A stretch of 64,000 nucleotides of DNA from Nitrospira_D sp019636945 (GCF_047338595.1 NZ_JBLFBO010000010.1:44029-108028), one strand, 5' to 3'; positions 51,598 through 60,341 are shown, numbered from the stretch's first letter. The notes: a model not told the origin generated them from the sequence alone. Translations and numbers: made by a program.

Positions 51598-53271
51598 GTG
51601 AAGCAAGTGCTAATTTTGAATATTACCCGGATGGGTGATCTTGTCCAGATGGGCGCCTTGCTGGATCGACTCCATGAAGAATGGCCGGGAGTTGGCGTAG
51701 ATCTTGTCGTGGATCGACGGTTCGCACCGGTCGCCTCGTTGTTGAAGGGATTGCGCGAGGTCATCGCGTTGGATTTTCACGCCCTGATCGATGAGAGCCG
51801 TGCGCTCGTGAAGGATGTGGTCGCGCTGTATCAGGAGGTGGCGGCCTGGGCGAAGCCATTGGCGGAGCATCGGTATGATCGAGTCATTAATCTGACGTTC
51901 AATAGGCCGAGCGCGCTCCTGGCTGGATTCGTTGGGGCTCCCGATATTCGTGGGGCCCAAAGCGCATGGGACGGTGGCATGGTCGTTGAGAATCCCTGGA
52001 TGGGGTATTTCTGCGATTTTCACCAGTTTCGCCGGCTCAATCGATTCAATCTCGTCGATATCTATGCACTCGGTGGCAGTCGCCAAGGGACATTTTCTCC
52101 ACTTCGATTGTCTCTTACTCAAGAAGACCACAGGTGGGCGAAGGAAGCCCTCACCGGGGTAACTGAGTGGATTGCCGTACAGGCCGGGGCAAGCGACAGT
52201 ATGAAGGCCTGGCGTCCGCAGCTCTTTGGCCATGCTCTCGCAAATGTGAGCAAGCGATGGCAAGGCGGAATACTCCTTATTGGAAGTCGCGAAGAGGAAG
52301 CGACCATCGCGGAGGTCGTACAGGTCTATCGCGAAGCCGGAGGGAAGAGTCCGATCAAGAATGTGGCTGGCCATACGACGTTGAACCAACTCGCAGGTTT
52401 GCTGGCGGAATGTCGATTACTGCTGACCAACGATACGGGTCCCATGCATATTGGGGTGGCGGCCGGCACCTCAGTGATTGATCTTTCTGTGGGACATGTG
52501 GACTTTCAGGAAACTGGTCCCTATGGGGCTGGTCATTGGGTGATTCAACCGGAGTTGGAATGTGCTCCCTGCGGGTTCGACCAAGTCTGTGCCCATCATG
52601 CCTGCAAAGACCGTATCTCTGTGGACGTTGTCGCTGATCTCATGTGCCATGTGTTGAAGATCGGGGCTGTCCCTACGAGGGTATCAGGGGCACGCCTGTA
52701 TGAGTCCGGAGTGGATGAGGATAGGCTCGGCACCTTTCAGTTGAAGGTTGGAACGGAGTCTCCTGTCACGGCTTGGTATGCGGCGTTTTGGCGTCGTTAT
52801 TGGTATGAAGCCCATACGGGATTGCAGAGTCGCCTTCCTCTTCCCGAGGGACCACCTCCCGATGCGGCGGAGGTGAACGTACAGCTGCGGACCCTCATGC
52901 CGCTTTTGGAGACGGCATGTCAAAGAGCGGATGAAATCGCTCGAGCGGCTTGTCGAGCATCGGTCGATCTTCCAGAGTTGAAACGGTTGCAGCGCGAGCA
53001 ACGAGCCGATCAAGAGCGGTTGCTTCGCATTGGGCTGACCACCGAGGCACTGGCCCCTCTCGCAGCAGCGTTTGGGCGTCATATGAGAAACGACAATGTC
53101 ATCGGGTTGGACCGACTTGCGAAGCATCAGGCTGCTGCCTATCACACCTGGCTGAGACGTTTGAGAGATGTTGATCGGTGTCTGGCTGGCCTGTACCCCG
53201 GTGATCAGAGGGGCATACCTGGATATAGGGCCAATCTCATCGCACTTGGGCGAGAGCGGCAAGCGGCATGA
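51598..53271 (+). CDS. GT9 (heptosyltransferase-like) glycosyltransferase with helical C-terminal extension
   Basis: 557 residues; GTG start with GGAG 7 nt upstream. The GT9 part (about 1-350) has VLILNITRMGDLVQMGALLD, WIAVQAGASDSMKAWRPQLF and LTNDTGPMHIGVAAGTSVID, plus a Cys cluster (CAPCGFDQVCAHHACK) that is common in the family. The C-terminal 170 residues are mostly charged helices, preceded by WYAAFWRRYWYEAHTG, similar to the tail of the 48454 protein. The extension may bind a partner. It is the last gene of the sugar island. Confidence 0.82.
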   Translation: MKQVLILNITRMGDLVQMGALLDRLHEEWPGVGVDLVVDRRFAPVASLLKGLREVIALDFHALIDESRALVKDVVALYQEVAAWAKPLAEHRYDRVINLTFNRPSALLAGFVGAPDIRGAQSAWDGGMVVENPWMGYFCDFHQFRRLNRFNLVDIYALGGSRQGTFSPLRLSLTQEDHRWAKEALTGVTEWIAVQAGASDSMKAWRPQLFGHALANVSKRWQGGILLIGSREEEATIAEVVQVYREAGGKSPIKNVAGHTTLNQLAGLLAECRLLLTNDTGPMHIGVAAGTSVIDLSVGHVDFQETGPYGAGHWVIQPELECAPCGFDQVCAHHACKDRISVDVVADLMCHVLKIGAVPTRVSGARLYESGVDEDRLGTFQLKVGTESPVTAWYAAFWRRYWYEAHTGLQSRLPLPEGPPPDAAEVNVQLRTLMPLLETACQRADEIARAACRASVDLPELKRLQREQRADQERLLRIGLTTEALAPLAAAFGRHMRNDNVIGLDRLAKHQAAAYHTWLRRLRDVDRCLAGLYPGDQRGIPGYRANLIALGRERQAA

Positions 53272-53298
53272 GCCACTTGGTGCAAAGGGAGAGAACTG

Positions 53299-53826
53299 AT
53301 GAATATTCAATTGGACAACGATCAATGGCAAGCCGGAAGCACGGCGACGCTCGGTGACATCCTCGCTGATCTGAGTGAACGGGCGCATGCTCGTTCTCGC
53401 ATCGTGACGACCGTGATGCTCGATAGTCGTCGGATCACGGATCGAGACATCGACCCACACCTGCTCCAACAGACTTCCGCAAACTACCGCCAATTAATCG
53501 CCACGTCATCGACGCAGCAGGAGATTCTTGAATCTGCACATGGTGCGATCGAACGATATCGGAGTGTGGTTGTGGAGGAAGGTACATCGCTCGCCAACCA
53601 GTTTCGAATGGGAGTACAGGATCTTTCATCATTCGATGCCTGGCTAGGGAAGGTTGCGGATGCGGTTGAGATCATCGAGAACGGGCAGAAACGGGTCGGA
53701 ACCCAATCGCAGGGGCATGCCATCGTAGGATGGATTGAAGAGCTTCTGGCCGCCAGGCGTATCCGTGATACCGTAAGAATGGCGGATTTGCTGGAATATG
53801 AAATTCTTCCAAGGATTGCGGTCTGA
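53299..53826 (+). CDS. Unknown protein encoded just before flagellin
   Basis: 175 residues, no Cys, no signal peptide and no membrane segment. The first 55 residues look beta-rich (MNIQLDNDQWQAGSTATLGD, then IVTTVMLDSRRITDRDIDPH) and the remainder strongly helical (LATSSTQQ-like stretch, then SFDAWLGKVADAVEIIENGQ). The start follows AGGGAGAG. It lies 27 nt after the last glycosyltransferase gene and 192 nt before fliC, so it is probably co-transcribed with the island. The helical form would suit a chaperone or regulator, but I recognise no family. Confidence 0.8.
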   Translation: MNIQLDNDQWQAGSTATLGDILADLSERAHARSRIVTTVMLDSRRITDRDIDPHLLQQTSANYRQLIATSSTQQEILESAHGAIERYRSVVVEEGTSLANQFRMGVQDLSSFDAWLGKVADAVEIIENGQKRVGTQSQGHAIVGWIEELLAARRIRDTVRMADLLEYEILPRIAV

Positions 53827-53893
53827 GCCCGTGATGTTCATTCGTTCCCATTCTGGCGAGGTAGCCCTCATCTCTGCGAATTCCTTTGGAAGC

Positions 53894-53920
53894 TCAAGTC
53901 CCTGGGAGATTGGCCGATAA
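53894..53920 (+). promoter_or_regulatory. Sigma-28 (FliA) promoter of the flagellin gene
   Basis: TCAA (53894-53897), 15 nt, GCCGATAA (53913-53920). The -10 is a perfect match to the enteric sigma-28 consensus and the -35 differs from TAAA at one base. The start near 53927 leaves a leader of about 92 nt before the fliC ATG at 54019. Confidence 0.85.
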
Positions 53921-53926
53921 GACAGG

Positions 53927-54012
53927 CACGCCACGTACAGGCGTAGGGGGACACGGCTTCTACACGGATGTCGGAAGCACAGCAGCAGATGGTGTTCTAG
54001 TTTCAAGGAGGA
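53927..54012 (+). promoter_or_regulatory. fliC leader with CsrA-like binding sites
   Basis: The leader has CTACACGGATGT (53960-53971), 10 of 12 matches to the CsrA consensus RUACARGGAUGU, and a second GGA inside the Shine-Dalgarno (CAAGGAGGA, 54004-54012). A small hairpin (ACGCC 53928-53932 with GGCGT 53940-53944) lies at the 5' end. Two sites, one covering the ribosome site, is the layout of CsrA-repressed flagellin mRNA in Bacillus, and csrA-fliW are present in this window. Confidence 0.6.
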
Positions 54013-54018
54013 AGGGCA

Positions 54019-54846
54019 ATGGCTCTTATCGTTAACAACAATCCTGCATCCATTGCGGCTCAGAGGAATCTCTCGATCAATACCTTGAGCCTGAACCGTT
54101 CGGTCGAACGGTTGTCATCCGGTCTTCGGGTGACGCGAGCTGCCGATGATGCCGCCGGTCTTGGACTGTCCGAGTCCTTGCGGGCGCAGATTCGCAGTAT
54201 CAACCAGGCGACTCGGAACGCATCGGACGGGATCAGCTTGACGCAGATCGCCGACGGTGCAGCCGCGACGATCGGTTCGTTGCTGGCTCGGCTCCGCGAG
54301 CTGTCTTCGCAATCGGCGAGCGGCACCGTGGGCAATACCGAGCGATCCTACATTGATCAGGAGTTCGTCGCTCTGCGGTCGGAAATCGACCGTATCGCTC
54401 AGGTAACCGAGTTCAACGGCCAGGCGTTGACGAGTGGCTCATCGATCAGCTTCTCCATCGCAATCGGATTCCGAAGCGGCTCGGGGAATACACTGAGCTT
54501 GGATCTCAATGACATCACCACCAGCTCGTTGGGTTTATCCAGCGTCAACGTGTCCACTTCCGCCAACGCGACCAGCGCCTTGGCTAACGTGGATAGTGCC
54601 ATCAGTGCTATTGCCACGGCACGAGCCGAATACGGTTCGATTCAGAACCGGTTTGAGGCGACAATTGCCAACCTGCAGGTCACGAGTGAAAACCTCACTG
54701 CTGCAGAGTCGCGTATCCGTGATGCGGATATTGCGCTTGAAACGTCCATCTTCACCAAGAATCAGATCTTGGTGCAGGCCGGTATCGCGACGTTGGCACA
54801 GGCCAACACGTTACCGCAACAAGCGTTGGCGTTACTCCGAGGATAA
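54019..54846 (+). CDS. fliC: Flagellin FliC
   Basis: The filament subunit, 275 residues. N-terminal D0/D1: ALIVNNNPASIAAQRNLSIN, RSVERLSSGLRVTRAADDAA and SDGISLTQIADGAAATIG. C-terminal D1/D0: TAAESRIRDADIALETSIFT and ILVQAGIATLAQANTLPQQA. The central part is short (about 60 residues, rich in Ser, Thr and Ala), so D2/D3 domains are largely missing; Ser/Thr there are likely glycan sites given the preceding island. Strong AAGGAGGA. A hairpin follows the stop. Confidence 0.97.
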   Translation: MALIVNNNPASIAAQRNLSINTLSLNRSVERLSSGLRVTRAADDAAGLGLSESLRAQIRSINQATRNASDGISLTQIADGAAATIGSLLARLRELSSQSASGTVGNTERSYIDQEFVALRSEIDRIAQVTEFNGQALTSGSSISFSIAIGFRSGSGNTLSLDLNDITTSSLGLSSVNVSTSANATSALANVDSAISAIATARAEYGSIQNRFEATIANLQVTSENLTAAESRIRDADIALETSIFTKNQILVQAGIATLAQANTLPQQALALLRG

Positions 54847-54866
54847 TGGCGGCATTCCGTCCACCG

Positions 54867-54890
54867 CCCCTCTCCTACACCGGAGAGGGG
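54867..54890 (+). terminator. Hairpin after fliC
   Basis: CCCCTCTCC (54867-54875) pairs perfectly with GGAGAGGGG (54882-54890) across a 6-nt loop, 20 nt after the fliC stop. Only two T follow, so it may act as a partial terminator or as a 3' stabilising hairpin that keeps flagellin mRNA above downstream flaG-fliD levels. Confidence 0.6.
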
Positions 54891-54920
54891 TTCGGTGAAC
54901 GGAGTGATTGAGGGGGCATT

Positions 54921-55280
54921 ATGATCACCAATGTAACATCGAAGGTTGATCTCCCGGCCGCTGCCAATAACAAAAGTCAAACCAGTGTTCAACCCAGGAC
55001 AAAGCCTGTCGTTGAGCACCAGCAGGGTGCTGACTTTTCGTTTGCTTCTCCCACGGATCGGGTAGCGCTTGAGCAAGCCGTGAGTAAAGTGAAGGAAGCG
55101 TTCCAGCAATCGGGCTCGCAGTTGCAGATCGAAGTCGATCCTGACCTTGAACGAGTCATTGTGAAAATTCTCAAGGGGGATTCCGGCGAAGTGATACGAC
55201 AGATCCCCCCGAAGGAAGTGATCGATCTCGCCAAGAATCTGGCGGGAACAAGAGGGGTCTTGTTCGAAGAACATGTCTAA
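54921..55280 (+). CDS. flaG: FlaG-family flagellar protein
   Basis: 119 residues with a polar N-terminal half and the FlaG domain (about 45-119): VALEQAVSKVKEAFQQSGSQ, LQIEVDPDLERVIVKILKGD and SGEVIRQIPPKEVIDLAKNL. FlaG proteins influence filament length in several bacteria and are usually found between fliC and fliD, as here. GAGGGGG precedes the ATG. Confidence 0.93.
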   Translation: MITNVTSKVDLPAAANNKSQTSVQPRTKPVVEHQQGADFSFASPTDRVALEQAVSKVKEAFQQSGSQLQIEVDPDLERVIVKILKGDSGEVIRQIPPKEVIDLAKNLAGTRGVLFEEHV

Positions 55281-55301
55281 CCTGGCGCACAAGGATGTGG
55301 C

Positions 55302-56702
55302 ATGCCGACGATAAGTTTCGGTGGGCTCGGAAACGGGCTGGATTTCGGAAAGGTCGTCGATCAACTGGTCAAAGTTGCCCAACTGCCAGTTGATCGACTG
55401 ACCAAGAAAAAAGCCGATCTCAATACCAAGTTCACCGATCTGACCACGGTGAGCACGAAGGTGGCGGCGCTGCAAAGCGCCGCTCAGGCCTTACGGCTTT
55501 CCACCTCGTTTGATCGCACGACGGCATCCGTGACAGACACTTCGGTTTTGTCCGTGTCGGCTTCCTCTTCATCAACTTCAGGAACCTACAGTGTCCGAGT
55601 TCTTCAGCTCGCTCAAGCTCATCAAGTTGTCAGTAAGGCCGCTAAGGCCGTGTCGTCAGAAACTACGGACATCGTGAGTGGTGGGTCGGCGACCTTCACC
55701 TTCAAGGTGGGAGCCGGTGCGAATCAAACCGTGACGCTCGGGGCCACGGGGACCTTGACCGACCTGCGCGAGCAAATCAACAACTTGGGAGCCGGTGTCA
55801 ATGCCTCTGTGATCAATACCGGTACAGAGGTCGCACCATCTTATCGATTGGCGCTGTCCTCGAGTAATACCGGCAGTGCTAATGCGATCACCATTGTGGC
55901 GGATGGGACGGATTTGGATCTTCTGAACGGCAGTGGGACCGGCGGCATCGATACTCTTGCGGCGGCGCAAAATGCTCAAGTTCAGATAGGTGATCAGGCA
56001 TTGAATCCTTTGACGGTTGAACGGAGTTCCAACACCGTGTCTGATGCGATTTCCGGTGTGACCCTGACGTTGACGAAGACCACGGGGACAGGGACGGTGC
56101 AAGTCAGCCTCTCTCAAGATGTCGATGCCGTGAAGACAAACATCAAGGCGGTGGCCACGGCTTACAATGAAGTCGTGAAGTTCATCAACGAGCGAAATAC
56201 CTACGACGTGACGACGAAACAAGGCGGCATCTTTTTTAACGAAGCCGCGGCGAAATCGACCTTGTCGCAGCTTCGAACGGCAGTATCGTCATCGGTGAGC
56301 GGGGCTACGGTGTTTTCAAGCGTCGGGCAGATCGGGTTCAAGACTGAACGTGATGGCACGATTACGGTTGACGAGGGGCAGTTATCCACGGCGTTGAACA
56401 CGAACTATAGCGGAGTTAAAGCGTTATTCAGTAACCAGGGTGCGGCAACCGGCCTGGCACAGGCTATCGTGACCGCGGTGGATGCGCTCAACGACGTTAC
56501 CGGGGGTGCTCTGACGCTTCGCAAGAATGGCCTGACGAGCGAGATCGATCGGGTCGGTAATGACATTGCCAGACAAGAGGATGCAGTGAGCCGGTATGAG
56601 GAGCGGCTGCGTCGGCAGTTTGCCGCTCTAGACGGCCTGTTGCGTCAGCTTGATGGACAAAGCGGATTTCTCCAGGCTCAGTCGGCGCAGCGGCAACAAT
56701 AA
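55302..56702 (+). CDS. fliD: Flagellar filament cap protein FliD (HAP2)
   Basis: FliD caps the filament and inserts flagellin. The 466-residue product begins with ISFGGLGNGLDFGKVVDQLV (typical GLxSGLDxxxIVxxLM pattern), has a helical segment, a Flagellin_IN-like stretch (TVTLGATGTLTDLREQINNL), and a C-terminal domain with NGLTSEIDRVGNDIARQEDA and RLRRQFAALDGLLRQLDGQS. Length matches E. coli FliD (468). AAGGA precedes the ATG. It is followed by fliS after 18 nt. Confidence 0.97.
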   Translation: MPTISFGGLGNGLDFGKVVDQLVKVAQLPVDRLTKKKADLNTKFTDLTTVSTKVAALQSAAQALRLSTSFDRTTASVTDTSVLSVSASSSSTSGTYSVRVLQLAQAHQVVSKAAKAVSSETTDIVSGGSATFTFKVGAGANQTVTLGATGTLTDLREQINNLGAGVNASVINTGTEVAPSYRLALSSSNTGSANAITIVADGTDLDLLNGSGTGGIDTLAAAQNAQVQIGDQALNPLTVERSSNTVSDAISGVTLTLTKTTGTGTVQVSLSQDVDAVKTNIKAVATAYNEVVKFINERNTYDVTTKQGGIFFNEAAAKSTLSQLRTAVSSSVSGATVFSSVGQIGFKTERDGTITVDEGQLSTALNTNYSGVKALFSNQGAATGLAQAIVTAVDALNDVTGGALTLRKNGLTSEIDRVGNDIARQEDAVSRYEERLRRQFAALDGLLRQLDGQSGFLQAQSAQRQQ

Positions 56703-56720
56703 GGACGAGGGACAGACCCC

Positions 56721-57116
56721 ATGATGATGCAGTATGCCCGTCAGTACGAACAGACTCAGGTGGTGACATCGTCCGGTGTTCAGCTGGTCGTGCTGCTCTA
56801 CGATGCGGCCATCCAGTCCATGGAGATGGCACGACGCGACATTCAAGAGAGGAATGTTCGCGAGAAAGCGCGACATCTGGGGCGTGCCATCGCCATCATC
56901 GGCGAACTCAATAGCGTGCTCGACCTTGAACAGGGGGGAGAGATTGCCCGGTCACTGCGGCGGTTATACGACTACATGCTGATGGAATTGGTCGAGGCTA
57001 ATGCACGTAATAATGAACGCAAGTTAGAGGGGCCGCTGCGTTGTCTGAGTACGCTTCGTGAGGCATGGCGTGAAGTGGCCAGCCAGCAACAGCCTCGTCT
57101 GGTCGGTACCAGATGA
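56721..57116 (+). CDS. fliS: Flagellin export chaperone FliS
   Basis: 131 residues. The N-terminus (MMMQYARQYEQTQVVTSSGV, then LVVLLYDAAIQSMEMARRDI) and LRRLYDYMLMELVEANARNN are diagnostic of FliS, which keeps flagellin unfolded and delivers it to FlhA. In other bacteria FliS also takes part in FliW-CsrA control by binding flagellin. Its stop overlaps the next start (ATGA). Confidence 0.95.
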   Translation: MMMQYARQYEQTQVVTSSGVQLVVLLYDAAIQSMEMARRDIQERNVREKARHLGRAIAIIGELNSVLDLEQGGEIARSLRRLYDYMLMELVEANARNNERKLEGPLRCLSTLREAWREVASQQQPRLVGTR

Positions 57117-57439
57117 GTGCGCCGGACAGCGGAAGTCGGGCGGAAATCGTGCGACTGACCAAGGCGGCAGGTGAGGCGGCTCAGCAGGGGCGATGGGACG
57201 AGGTCATTCAGTGCTACAGCGAACGAGGCCTACTCCTGGCCTCGTTCTCAGACTCGACGCTCCCCACTGATGAGCTGCTGAGTATGGATGACGAACTGCG
57301 TGACCGTATCCATACTGCTCAAGCCCTGATAGAACATCTGCTCGTCGAGGCGCAAATGACGAAACGGCAAGTGCAAGGATTGCGTCAGCGTCTCGCTCCC
57401 CAGCCATCAGGACCCGAAACAGTGTCGATAGACGCCTGA
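57113..57439 (+). CDS. fliT: FliT-like small flagellar chaperone
   Basis: 108 residues, helical: EIVRLTKAAGEAAQQGRWDE, LLSMDDELRDRIHTAQALIE and LVEAQMTKRQVQGLRQRL. Sequence is too diverged for a firm family call, but size, helix pattern, ATGA coupling to fliS and place after fliD-fliS are those of FliT, the FliD chaperone. Confidence 0.65.
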   Translation: MSAPDSGSRAEIVRLTKAAGEAAQQGRWDEVIQCYSERGLLLASFSDSTLPTDELLSMDDELRDRIHTAQALIEHLLVEAQMTKRQVQGLRQRLAPQPSGPETVSIDA

Positions 57440-57613
57440 CCCGTTTCTCGTGACGGCTGAAGTGTCGTGGCCAACGGTTCCAAGTGTCATATTCGGGTAT
57501 GACGGCGTGATGTCTGCACAACCTGAAACTGTACACGTGAAAGCGTGCACGCTGCATCGAAGAGTGAACGGCGCATCGTGTGGGTTCGCATGAGGGTGAG
57601 AGGTCTCTAAATC

Positions 57614-58222
57614 ATGGCATCATCCATCATGACTGCATCGACTACGTCTCATAGTGCGGAGCCCGACGAACGCCGGGAATGGATCAGGATTGATGATCGG
57701 GTCCTGATGGAATATCGATTGGTGACTGAGGCGGGAAGCAGTGTGCCGGTTGAACTGAACCGTCCAACGCCGGAATCCATTGCCGCCGCAGTGAACAAAC
57801 CAACCTTGGATCTTCTGGCTCGCTCCAGTGAGGTTGTGGTTGATTCAGCGGTCCTCCCATGGATCAGGAAGGTCGATTACCTGCTCGAAGTGATGCTGAA
57901 TGCCCTTGCCATCAGTCAGCCGGCTAGCGTCTCGATGGCACAGCCTACGGATGTCAATCTGAGCGGGGGAGGAATCGGGTTCGTGTCGTTACGGGAATTT
58001 GCCGCTGATGATCAATTGGCGGTGAAGCTCATCTTGCCACCGTTCACAATGATCCGGGTGCATGTGAAAGTCATTCGTGCAGTACCGGTCTCCGATGGCC
58101 AAGGCTTCACGATCGCCACCGAGTTTGTCGATCTGACGCCGGATGATCAGGAGCACTTGATCCGCCACATTCTGCATGTGCAAGCCCAACGATTGCGCGC
58201 AGGACGAGGTCAACCCAACTAG
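57614..58222 (+). CDS. PilZ-domain protein
   Basis: 202 residues. The c-di-GMP motifs are split by an insert: RREWIR near residues 20-25 (RxxxR) and DVNLSGGGIGF near 117-127 (DxSxxG), separated by about 90 residues including LPWIRKVDYLLEVML. The C-terminal half is the PilZ barrel, ending in EFVDLTPDDQEHLIRHILHV. It lacks the YcgR N-domain of the 29874 protein. The 174-nt gap before it contains no obvious promoter that I can define. Confidence 0.82.
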   Translation: MASSIMTASTTSHSAEPDERREWIRIDDRVLMEYRLVTEAGSSVPVELNRPTPESIAAAVNKPTLDLLARSSEVVVDSAVLPWIRKVDYLLEVMLNALAISQPASVSMAQPTDVNLSGGGIGFVSLREFAADDQLAVKLILPPFTMIRVHVKVIRAVPVSDGQGFTIATEFVDLTPDDQEHLIRHILHVQAQRLRAGRGQPN

Positions 58223-58262
58223 ACGTCCCTCAGGCGGGAAGTTCGTTGATGAGAATACACTC

Positions 58263-59261
58263 ATGAGTCGATCCAGCATCAAGGAAATCATTACGAAAGT
58301 TGAGAAGCGGATCGATGCCTACCGAAGTGAAAATGCGAGAATCAGCAGCCAGATCACTATTCTTTCGCTGAACGCCACTATCGAAGCGGCAAGAGCCGGT
58401 GAAGCAGGACGAGGGTTCGGCGTCGTCGCCAACGAGGTGCGGACGCTTGCATCCCAGGCGGCCACTGCATCGGAGGATCTCGGAAGTCTGCGAAACGAGT
58501 TGCTGCAACAGTTCACAGAACGGGAATGGGACCGACTGTCTGATACCGCGCAGACCCTGGTACAGTTGATCGTGCGCAATTTGTATGAACGTACCGCCGA
58601 TGTTCGATGGTGGGCGACGGATGAAGCGTTGGTTCAGGGGTTGGAATCGCTCGAGGGCCCAGCGCTTAGGCATGCGGAGGAGCGGCTCAGTCTCATCAAC
58701 CGCTTTTACTCGGTCTATCTGAATTTGATTCTGGTGGGGGTGAAGGGAGAGGTGCTCGCCTGCTCCCGGCCGACACAATTTCCCAAGGTCGTGGGCTCAA
58801 ATGTCTCGCGGTCTCTCTGGTTCAGGAACGCCATGGCCACGACGGCGGGTGATCAGTATGCCGTCGATGATATTGCCAACGATGGCGCCCACGATGGTCG
58901 ATTGGTCGCGGTGTTCGCGACGGCCGTCAGGCAGGCCGCGAAAGTCGACGGCAAGAGCATCGGTGTCCTTGGAGTAGTATTCGATTGGGAAACTCAGGCC
59001 AGGACCATCGTCCGAAAAGAAGTGACGATGTCAGCCGAAACGTGGACGCGCAGCCGAGTGATGTTGCTCGACAACAATCTGCGTGTGATCGCGTCGTCCG
59101 ATGACAAAGGGCTGCTTCAACCATTTAGGCTGGAGCATAAGGGACAGTCGAAGGGCTATTACACGAATGCCGATGGAGAGATCGTTGCATTTGCCAAGAC
59201 CATCGGATACCAGGAGTATGACGGGTTGGGATGGTATGCCGTGATCGTCCAGAGACCGTAA
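58263..59261 (+). CDS. Soluble MCP-tip plus Cache/PAS-type sensor protein
   Basis: 332 residues from the ATG at 58263. Residues about 27-75 match the methyl-accepting chemotaxis protein hairpin tip (SLNATIEAARAGEAGRGFGV, VANEVRTLASQ). The remainder (about 120-330) looks like a Cache domain: SVYLNLILVGVKGEVLACSR, SRSLWFRNAMATTAGDQYAV, DWETQARTIVRKEV and a final YDGLGWYAVIVQRP. No membrane segment is visible. The order, signalling tip first and sensor second, is opposite to usual receptors, and the tip is short. Probably a cytoplasmic chemotaxis-related sensor. Confidence 0.8.
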   Translation: MSRSSIKEIITKVEKRIDAYRSENARISSQITILSLNATIEAARAGEAGRGFGVVANEVRTLASQAATASEDLGSLRNELLQQFTEREWDRLSDTAQTLVQLIVRNLYERTADVRWWATDEALVQGLESLEGPALRHAEERLSLINRFYSVYLNLILVGVKGEVLACSRPTQFPKVVGSNVSRSLWFRNAMATTAGDQYAVDDIANDGAHDGRLVAVFATAVRQAAKVDGKSIGVLGVVFDWETQARTIVRKEVTMSAETWTRSRVMLLDNNLRVIASSDDKGLLQPFRLEHKGQSKGYYTNADGEIVAFAKTIGYQEYDGLGWYAVIVQRP

Positions 59262-59300
59262 CGAAGGTGACGGAGGGAGACCACTCACAGCCGGTTCAGG

Positions 59301-60200
59301 TTAGGCAGCTGAGGAAGTCGCTGTCGCCAGCGTGGTCAACAAGGCGTCAGCAATGCGTCCCAGGGCCACTGCGGAAGGGGAGGATGGACTATGCTGGATG
59401 ACCGGGACGTACGCCCGCACGGACTGTTCCATCGCAACATCCTCCGGAATTTCCCCAAGCAAGCTTAAATCCCCTCCGACATATTCCTTGAGGAGTTTCT
59501 TGAGCTGCGGCACATTTACACGGGCACGCCCTGAGGTGCGGTTAAGGATGAGCGCCGGGTGAAAAGCCTGCAATGTGGTTTCAGCAATCCTGCGGCCGGA
59601 TTCATCCGTTTTCCCCGCGACGTCCAGCACCTCTTCCACGCTACTGTAGTCCCGGTTCGCGAGACCTTCCGCCGCCACATCTCGCATCAGGAACATGGAG
59701 AGAACGCGGCGAATGGCCGCGAGCTTGATGAAGCGATAGAGGTCCAGGACCGATGTCGGATCAGGAGTTGCCACAGCGATGTGGTGGTCGGCCATCAGAA
59801 AGAAGTCGAGGGCATGATAGCTCGTGCCGGCTCCGATATCGACGAGGATCAAGTCTGCGTGGATGTCTTGAAAATGCCGGATCAAACGCCTTTTCTGTGA
59901 ATAGGGCATGTTGGCGGTGGCCAAGGTATCGCCGGTGCCGGGGATGATCTTCAAATTGGGATGAAGCGGGAGCGGTTGAGCCAGGGCATCCAACCGCTCG
60001 ACGCGATGAGTGAGAAAGTCGGTCAAGGTCATGGGAGGGTTAAGCAGGCCGAGCAGGATGTGGGCGTCGGCCCCGCCGACGTCCAGGTCTGCGAGCACCA
60101 CCTGCTTCCCCTTCTTGGCGAGGAGCAAGGCCAGATTCGTGGCGACGACACTCTTGCCGACCCCACCTTTCCCTGACGCGACGGAGATGATATGTGCCAT
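59301..60200 (-). CDS. MinD/ParA-family ATPase (FlhG-like)
   Basis: 299 residues from the ATG at 60200; an in-frame extension to 60290 lacks support. N-terminus AHIISVASGKGGVGKSVVAT with the deviant Walker A motif, then LADLDVGGADAHILLGLLNP (Walker A'), LILVDIGAGTSYHALDFFLM and VATPDPTSVLDLYRFIKLAA. It is related to, but clearly distinct from, the FlhG at 12291: region RRVLSMFLMRDVAAEG is an insert. It is divergent from a small HTH gene with a 167-nt gap. Function could be in cell polarity or chemotaxis cluster placement. Confidence 0.88.
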   Translation of the reverse strand: MAHIISVASGKGGVGKSVVATNLALLLAKKGKQVVLADLDVGGADAHILLGLLNPPMTLTDFLTHRVERLDALAQPLPLHPNLKIIPGTGDTLATANMPYSQKRRLIRHFQDIHADLILVDIGAGTSYHALDFFLMADHHIAVATPDPTSVLDLYRFIKLAAIRRVLSMFLMRDVAAEGLANRDYSSVEEVLDVAGKTDESGRRIAETTLQAFHPALILNRTSGRARVNVPQLKKLLKEYVGGDLSLLGEIPEDVAMEQSVRAYVPVIQHSPSSPSAVALGRIADALLTTLATATSSAA

Positions 60201-60341
60201 TGAGATCCGTTCCTGTTGATTTGGAAACACTGTCACAGTCTTCTTCGGTCGCGACCCGTGAAATCTGAACAGACCGGACGCGATCCGCACAGAGTGGAGA
60301 GCAATGATCGCTGATGATGGAGAGGTGGTTACAACAGCAGC

